Below, piece after piece: positions 1 through 64,000 of a stretch of DNA of 64,000 nucleotides. A model generated the notes under the pieces. It saw only the letters and a list, made by a program, of their open reading frames with translations, made no database searches and was not told where the DNA came from. Source of the DNA: Engraulis encrasicolus (lineage: Eukaryota; Chordata; Actinopteri; Clupeiformes; Engraulidae); assembly GCF_034702125.1 (NCBI RefSeq), contig NC_085858.1, positions 58,065,429-58,129,428 of the forward strand, written 5' to 3'. A program made the position numbers and the translations under genes. Positions within the stretch are counted from its first letter, which is position 1. The number at the start of each line of letters is the position of its first letter.

Positions 1-267
1 CATCCTCAAAGCAACTGTATATAGCAAGTGCATATTACATACAGCAAGTGTCTGCTATATGTTTACTGCAATGTGCAATAATGTGTATTAAGTCTTTGAT
101 TATTTATGTAACATGACAGACACCTTAATTTCCTTTGGGATTAATAAATAACACTCTACTCTTCTCTACTCTTCTCTACTCCAAGTCCTCACCTGTACTG
201 AAGGTGCTGCAGACTACATCCAGCATGTGCAGCACTGCAAGGCTAAAGTGGTGCTGTAGGTCAGCTG

Positions 268-513
268 ATGTCAAGACTTCAGGCGCTGCACTGCCTTCAT
301 GAGAGATGGGGTATAGCCTATCAGCTGCAGTTAGGGCAGAGGAAGGTTACTCTTTACTCTCTGTGTTGTGCTAACTTGATGTTTTCACAGACTGATTGGC
401 CACCAGGGAGTCTAGACCTGAACCTCAGTGAGAACATTTGGGATGATGTGGAGACGACCTTGGGCAGCCTTCAGACTCCACCATCATCAGTACAAGATCT
501 TAGTGAACAATGA
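268..513 (+). pseudogene. Tc1/mariner transposase C-terminal relic
   Basis: The translation contains DWPPGSLDLNLSENIWDDVE, matching the C-terminal DDE-region signature WPxxSPDLNPIENxWxxxK of Tc1-like transposases. There are no upstream catalytic domains, the aspartate spacing cannot be reconstructed, and conserved residues are substituted. An immobile fragment downstream of the NLR gene. Confidence 0.65.
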
Positions 514-529
514 ATCAAATGTGACATTG

Positions 530-965
530 CAGATGTAACGGAGGCCAACTAGCAGAGTGTGGCGTGGAACGTTAGTAAACCTCCCTCCCAAAGCTCCATA
601 CAGTGCGGTGGTAGCGTTGGGCTATCGGACCGGCCATTTAGCTCAGCGGTATCATGCTGTGCCTCCCATTCTGAACTGAGGCCTTGATGACGGGGTGGCG
701 AGTTCGCGGCCCCGTGGGGGGTGGACTGTGTGGGAACACCTCAGTTACACTGGGGCCATGACCAAGGTGGGAGTGAGGTTTGGGAGTTGAGTGTAACGGA
801 GGCCGACTAGAGCGTGGAACATTAGAAAGCCTAGCTCCCAAATCTTCATCCAGTGCGGAAGCATTGGGCTATCGTACTGTGCCTCCCACTGATGCGTTGA
901 CTAGGAGGTGGCAGCTTCGTGGCCCCGAGGGGGACGAACTGTGTGGGAACACTTCGGTTAAAGAC
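530..965 (+). repeat. tRNA-derived SINE-like sequence, two tandem copies
   Basis: Two related segments (about 537-765 and 793-960) share 'ggaggccNactag', 'gtggaac', 'cagtgcgg', 'gcattgggctat' and 'gaactgtgtgggaacac'. The first contains an A-box-like tagctcagcggt and a B-box-like gagttcgcggcc, as in tRNA-derived SINE heads. Family name not recognised. Confidence 0.45.
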
Positions 966-1662
966 ATTAATCAAAACAATGCCACAGCAAATTTGTGTCA
1001 TAATAAAAGCGTAAGGTGCACCAACAACATATTACAGTGTGTGAGACCTATTTTTTTGGGTTGAAGCTTTTTTTGTTTGGGCAGTGCATATTCATCGTAT
1101 TCAGGCATTTCATCCAATGTGCTCTCAGCCTGGATGTACATAGTGCTACTCACAATGGGATTTGAGAGTTCTTCCATGAAGAATCATCCAGACATTGTGT
1201 AAACTTAAACATTACGTTTATTTTAAAAAATGATTGCAGAGATAAAAGAAAAATTGGTAAGATACACGTATATGTTCACAGATTTTCGAAACAAATCACA
1301 TCTTTCCCTAACAACAAAAGCCTGTTATTTTAGTGATGTTACATTATGTTACATTGTGTCAATATTGCATGAAACCTGTTGACATGTGAATTGACAACAG
1401 GATCATAATCTTTTGAAAAGTCACATTTTGCTTACAACAACAAAGAAAGGTTAACTTGAACAACATATATTTTCATTTTGGGGAAATAATGGTGGTGCAA
1501 ATGTGAGTACTGTACACCCCAACTGAAGGTCAAAAAACAGTTAACAATGAAAAGATGTAATATTTAATATGAAGATATTATAAACAGTGGCAAAACAATT
1601 CCCCATTAACACACGATCAAATATAGAGATTAAAAAGGGATTTCTGCTTTAAAGAATAGTTC
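966..1662. other. Non-coding stretch, nothing recognised
   Basis: AT-rich sequence with no LRR exon, no long ORF and no repeat signature that I can name. It could contain the NLR 3' UTR or terminal exon; I see no support. Confidence 0.3.
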
Positions 1663-1766
1663 ATCATTCATTCCTTCCTTCCACCCTTCCTTCCTTCCTT
1701 CCTTCCTTCCTTCCTTCCTTCCTTCCTTCCCTCCTTCCTTCCTTCCTTCCTTCCTTCCTTCCTTCA
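1663..1766. repeat. (TTCC)n microsatellite
   Basis: Tandem cttcc/ttcc units with a few interruptions (ccacc, ccctcc). Confidence 0.9.
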
Positions 1767-2445
1767 TTAATTCTAATAAACATAGAGGGGCAAGCATACT
1801 ACAGTAATTACAGTTACAAGAGTATATACATCATTATGATATATTACAAGAGTCTGCTGTAGTTTTCACATGATCTCCAATGTTTCCCTTGGCTTTGAAT
1901 TAATATCCACTTTTGTCCAAGCTGAAATATACATGAAAAACACAAAGATGAGACAATAATACAGGCAGGTAACTATCACACGATCAAATATAATGGTGGG
2001 GCACAATGTTGTTTAAAAGGTGAATTCCACTTAAACCTGTTAAAACACAGCGTTATAAATGTGTTGTTACCAGAATGGCAATGACAGAGTCGTAATGCAT
2101 TACTAAAGGCCCTGTGTTATGTCACGGTTGAGTAGTACTATGGTAATTAACCTTTCAATGACTATTACAGCGTGCCACTGGTGATACAGCGTGCATTAAG
2201 GGGCTACAGAAGCATTCATCATTTATTAATTTATTCATTCATACTAATAAACGGAGAGGGCCAGCATACTACAATGATTACAGTCACATGAACATTTATA
2301 ATTATTGTGATACTACAGGAGTATTCCTTGGTTTTGACATGACTTACAGTGTTTCCCTTGGCTTTGAATTTATTCCCAGTTTATTTCAAGCTGAAATAGA
2401 CATGAAAAAACACAAAGATGTGACAATAATGCTGCCAGGTAATTA
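1767..2445. repeat. Direct duplication of a ~210-bp segment
   Basis: The text at about 1772-1990 (taataaacatagagg..., ttcccttggctttgaatt, gctgaaatatacatgaaaaa) recurs at about 2236-2445 with roughly 80-85% match by eye. Between them is low-complexity AT-rich sequence. Confidence 0.6.
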
Positions 2446-2612
2446 CGGATGTGCACTAAGGATACTAACAGGTTACTGACAGACAGGTAATGAATGATAA
2501 AGGTGGTTAAAGCACAATGCACTATCATAATAAAAATTACACGTAATACCAAGTTTCTCAAAATAATCACTGATACATATTGCAGATACGATGTCACAAT
2601 TGTTTTACTCAC

Positions 2613-61240
<58,628 letters not shown>

Positions 61241-61260
61241 CTAGGCAATATCAGAAGGAT

Positions 61261-61262
<2 letters not shown>

Positions 61263-61305
<43 letters not shown>

Positions 61306-61330
61306 TGCGTGCGTGTGTGCGCGCGCTCAG
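61263..61330. repeat. (GT)n/(GC)n microsatellite
   Basis: GT run grading into gcgcgtgcgtgcgtgtgtgc, immediately upstream of the N-terminal unit at 61118. Confidence 0.93.
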
Positions 61331-61753
61331 GGCTGGATTAAGATGGACAGAGCCCCTAGGCTACAGGTTGCTGTGGGGCCCCCGGAGGCCAATTTTCGTG
61401 ACAGATGTACACAGACAGCCAGTCTCATAATGACATGCTACATTGCATTTTGTCACAATTCTGCAATTTGTCCCTTTTGACCAATCAGGCGGCCCCTTGC
61501 AGGTAGGCAAGCAATTCTATTTGTGTAGCGCTTTTCATACATAGTTTGAGTGAGAAAACTAAGATAGAGTGAGAAAGTTTGAAAGTATGAATGTCTTTGA
61601 TTCCTAACTAAATGTCTCCCCACCATTCCAACAAATGACCCTCTACTCACGACTTACTCCATGCTATTGCTATGCCATTGTTCTTTACATGTATGTATGC
61701 TTTGGTCACCGAGATCAATGAAGACAATAACGCAAATGAATCTGAATATGAAT

Positions 61754-61755
<2 letters not shown>

Positions 61756-61794
<39 letters not shown>

Positions 61795-61865
61795 ATCTTA
61801 CTGTTGAGGTGAAGAGTCTGGTCCTTTGAAAGTAATAAAGCGATCCATGGACCAATAACAGAAGG

Positions 61866-61925
<60 letters not shown>
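61756..61925. repeat. (GA)n and (GT)n around the exon relic
   Basis: (GA)n at 61756-61791 and (GT)n at 61867-61922 bracket the truncated N-terminal unit in the same order as in intact blocks. Confidence 0.9.
61802..61856 (-). pseudogene. Truncated relic of the N-terminal repeat exon
   Basis: Only the 3' third of the 123-bp exon remains (SMDRFITFKGPDSSPQ followed by a normal GTAAGAT donor). The upstream part, including the acceptor and the MEESVSEG half, is missing: the text jumps directly to the 'ataacagaagg' sequence that normally lies in the upstream intron. About 70 bp were deleted. There is no AG at the fusion point, so it is unlikely to be spliced in. Confidence 0.7.
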
Positions 61926-61929
<4 letters not shown>

Positions 61930-61933
<4 letters not shown>

Positions 61934-62770
61934 AGGGCTGGATTAAGATGCACTGGGACCCCAAGGCTACAGGTTTCTGTCCCCCCCCCCCCCCCCCCCC
62001 CCCCGGAGGGCAAATTGCATGACTAACGTACACAGACAGCCAGTCTTATAATTACATGCTAGGAATTAAGAATAACAAGTTTACCAAAGAGGAGTGTTAA
62101 ATAGAGAGAAAACTGCACTCATTTTTCAACATTGCACTTTGTCACAAATCAGCATTTTTTCCCTTTTGGCCAATTAGGGGGCCCCTTGCAGGTGGGAAAG
62201 GCAATTCTACTGTGTTTGTGTAGCGCTTTTCATACATAAACGCAATTCAATATGTTTAACAAAAAAGTAACATAAAATGAAGTAAAATAAAATAAAATGA
62301 AATAAAATAAAAATAAAAGCACAAGGCATGGCAAGTGAAAATAGAATAAAAAGGAGTAAAGGTAAAAGCAAGAAATAAGGAAAAAAGAAAAAAAAAATAT
62401 CAAAAGAAATTGATCTCTAAGAGAAGGCATATTGTCTTAAGTCTGGTCATAAAACTATCAATAAAAGGGGCATTTTTTTTAACTTCCTCTGGCAGCTGAT
62501 TCCAAAGCTTTGCAGCATAGTAGCTAAAGGCTACCTCACCAGACTTTTTGACAGTTTTGCTTCATAGACCTGAGATGCCTACAGTAGTTAGTGTGTACAG
62601 CTGAAGCATATCCAGTACGTAGCTGGGCCCCAACCCATTTAAGGATTTGAACACAAGTGCTAATGTCTAAAAGTCGATTCTAAAGCTTAGTGGGAGCCAA
62701 TGCAGGGACCTTAAAATCGGTGTAATGTGAGGGATTCTTGTTGTTCTTGTAAAGGTGGGGGCCCCAAGGC
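61930..62770. repeat. Duplicated block copy plus unclassified interspersed repeat
   Basis: Up to about 62230 this repeats 53145-53410 (with a C22-type run at 61981-62004). From about 62214 it continues as an interspersed repeat starting tttgtgtagcgcttttcata, with ggcagctgattccaaagctt and gtgggagccaatgcaggga. Family not named. Confidence 0.6.
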
Positions 62771-62874
62771 TACAGCTATATCTAGCATGTGCGTTACTCT
62801 GGACCTGGGTGTATTTGTGGGTGTGCATTCATGCGTGCTTGCATATGTGCGTGTGAGTGTGTGAGTGTGTACGT

Positions 62875-62877
<3 letters not shown>

Positions 62878-62973
<96 letters not shown>

Positions 62974-63106
62974 CTTTGTTGAAGTTAAAGTTCTCATGTT
63001 CACGCTAGTGAGTGAGATTCTATTGTTCTTTATATGGATGCTTTGGCAACATTGATAAACTGATGACAATGAGGCAAATTTGATTCTGAGAGAGAGAGAG
63101 TTAGAT

Positions 63107-63161
<55 letters not shown>

Positions 63162-63164
63162 GAG
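62878..63164. repeat. (GT)n and (GA)n microsatellites of the most 5' block
   Basis: (GT)n at 62878-62971 and interrupted (GA)n at 63091-63164, the latter 25 bp from the donor of the broken unit at 63189. Confidence 0.93.
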
Positions 63165-63188
63165 AATAAAACAGAGTGCTGATCTTAC

Positions 63189-63307
63189 TGTTGAAGTGAA
63201 GAGTCCGGTTCTCTAAAATGAATGCCTAATGGATCCTTGGAGGCATCTTCATGGACACACAGGAGGGTGCCGGAGTGGGAGGTCTCCTCTTAGATGGACG
63301 GGTCTCC
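63189..63307 (-). pseudogene. Broken 5'-most copy of the N-terminal repeat exon
   Basis: The 3' half matches the 123-bp N-terminal exon family (ends in a SSLQ-type motif before a GTAAGATC donor) and the 5' half reads PSKRRPPTPAPSCVSMK in the expected phase. After that lysine an indel replaces the usual SDRSM codons and the frame reaches TAG within seven codons. The length to the best acceptor (CTGTAG) is 119 bp instead of 123, so inclusion would shift the frame. It is therefore a decayed unit, unless an unrecognised acceptor is used. Confidence 0.6.
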
Positions 63308-63309
63308 CT

Positions 63310-64000
63310 ACAGACTGAAACAAACCAAACGGACCATGTGTACCATTGAAAAAAATGTTCAAAACTTTCCAGAGTTTGAGAGTATAGATGGGAGGAATCC
63401 CTCTCCCCCTCTCATCCTCACGTACAGACAATCATTTATTTCTAGGGATGTGTGTATGTGTGTGTGTGTGTGTGTGCGCGCAGCTTTGGGCAGTGATGCA
63501 TTACGATTACAAAAGTAGGCCTACTTATATCCACGAAACACGGAACGTCGGGGATGTAATGGTTTTGCGTGCGCCGCCACACTGGTATTACATGGTATTA
63601 AATATTGTTACAGTGCTTATTACACCGTACCTAATGTGATATATCCACTGCAATAGTGAACCATTAAAACAGTGTTACCATTTGCCCCATTTTTTGCTTC
63701 ATTTTCACAATAGTCGTTTGGTTTTAAGCCTTTGCACGTCATTGATCTAAGTATGTATATTAAATATATTTCTTTTATATTTTGTATTTATTATATACGT
63801 TTATGAAAAAGGAGTGGTAGGAATGATGGGGGACTAGAAGCATCGCGTTTCGGGGATATACCATAAGCAGTCTAAGGCAACGGCACAGGTCTATTTCATT
63901 ACTGTAATGCATTACTTTTTGCTGTAATGCAGTAATGTAAGGCATTACAGGGCAAAAAAACTGTAATATGTACTCAGTTAGAATGCTAAATAACTTAAGT
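63310..64000. other. Upstream sequence, no promoter or exon recognised
   Basis: Short GT run at 63449-63478, otherwise AT-rich. There is a suggestive gcagtaatgtaaggcattac / tgtaatgcattac palindromic stretch at 63870-63960, typical of DNA-element ends, but no partner was seen. Confidence 0.3.

Noticed and set aside
601..770. A functional tRNA gene (A-box-like tagctcagcggt)
   Set aside because: No cloverleaf with paired acceptor and anticodon arms; fits a SINE head better.
1..2612. A B30.2/SPRY or terminal NLR exon downstream of LRR exon 11
   Set aside because: No matching reading frame or acceptor found; the 3' end of the gene is left open.

Overview
The window is non-coding-rich vertebrate DNA, almost certainly from a ray-finned fish. 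One spliced gene runs through nearly all of it on the minus strand: a fish-specific NLR (NOD-like receptor) of the large NLRC3-like/NLRP12-like family. It is recognised by a FISNA-NACHT exon with intact Walker A and Walker B motifs, phase-matched 174-bp leucine-rich-repeat exons, and short N-terminal repeat exons. The rest is fish-type repeats: CA/GT and GA microsatellites, tRNA-derived SINEs, LINE 3' ends, hAT-, P- and piggyBac-like DNA elements, and one BEL/Pao LTR retrotransposon.

Layout in transcription order (right to left). From 63.3 to 52.0 kb lies an amplified set of 123-bp exons of about 41 residues each. Six are intact, one is a truncated relic and the most 5' one is frameshifted. 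Each sits in a duplicated block with a TG microsatellite, a GA microsatellite and TE fragments. A 4.7-kb THAP-containing DNA element is inserted in one block, and a neighbouring block keeps the empty site. Next come a diverged 117-bp exon (49.5 kb), a 61-bp exon (48.0 kb), a 196-bp exon (40.5 kb) and the 1,762-bp FISNA-NACHT exon (38.6-40.4 kb). Eleven LRR exons follow at 35.4, 31.6, 31.2, 30.7, 10.5, 8.9, 8.6, 6.5, 4.2, 3.3 and 2.6 kb. All junctions used keep one reading frame, giving about 4.78 kb of coding sequence (about 1,590 codons) if every intact exon is included. The first exon or initiator and the terminal exon or stop were not identified and may lie outside the window.

The 20-kb intron between the LRR exons at 10.5 and 30.7 kb is a nest of mobile DNA. 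A palindromic foldback element is split by a BEL/Pao element (TSD ATTAG, two LTRs of about 1.05 kb, a 1,063-codon gag-protease-like ORF, no recognisable pol). Next to it are inverted arrays of about 150-bp units carrying GGCGGCCAT/ATGGCCGCC hairpins with YY1-like cores, a second foldback copy, another TE and a perfect-looking hairpin. Other introns hold hAT-like elements with clear 8-bp target duplications, a piggyBac-like MITE with TTAA flanks, and a tandem repeat rich in TGACCTTTGACC nuclear-receptor-type half-sites.

The gene's repeated exons appear to spread together with their flanking intron repeats. This is visible in the LRR exons at 3.3/4.2 and 6.5/8.6 kb and in the N-terminal exons at 53.7/59.3/60.3/61.1 kb. 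All coordinates and similarities were read by eye from the sequence. No alignment, database search or expression evidence was available.
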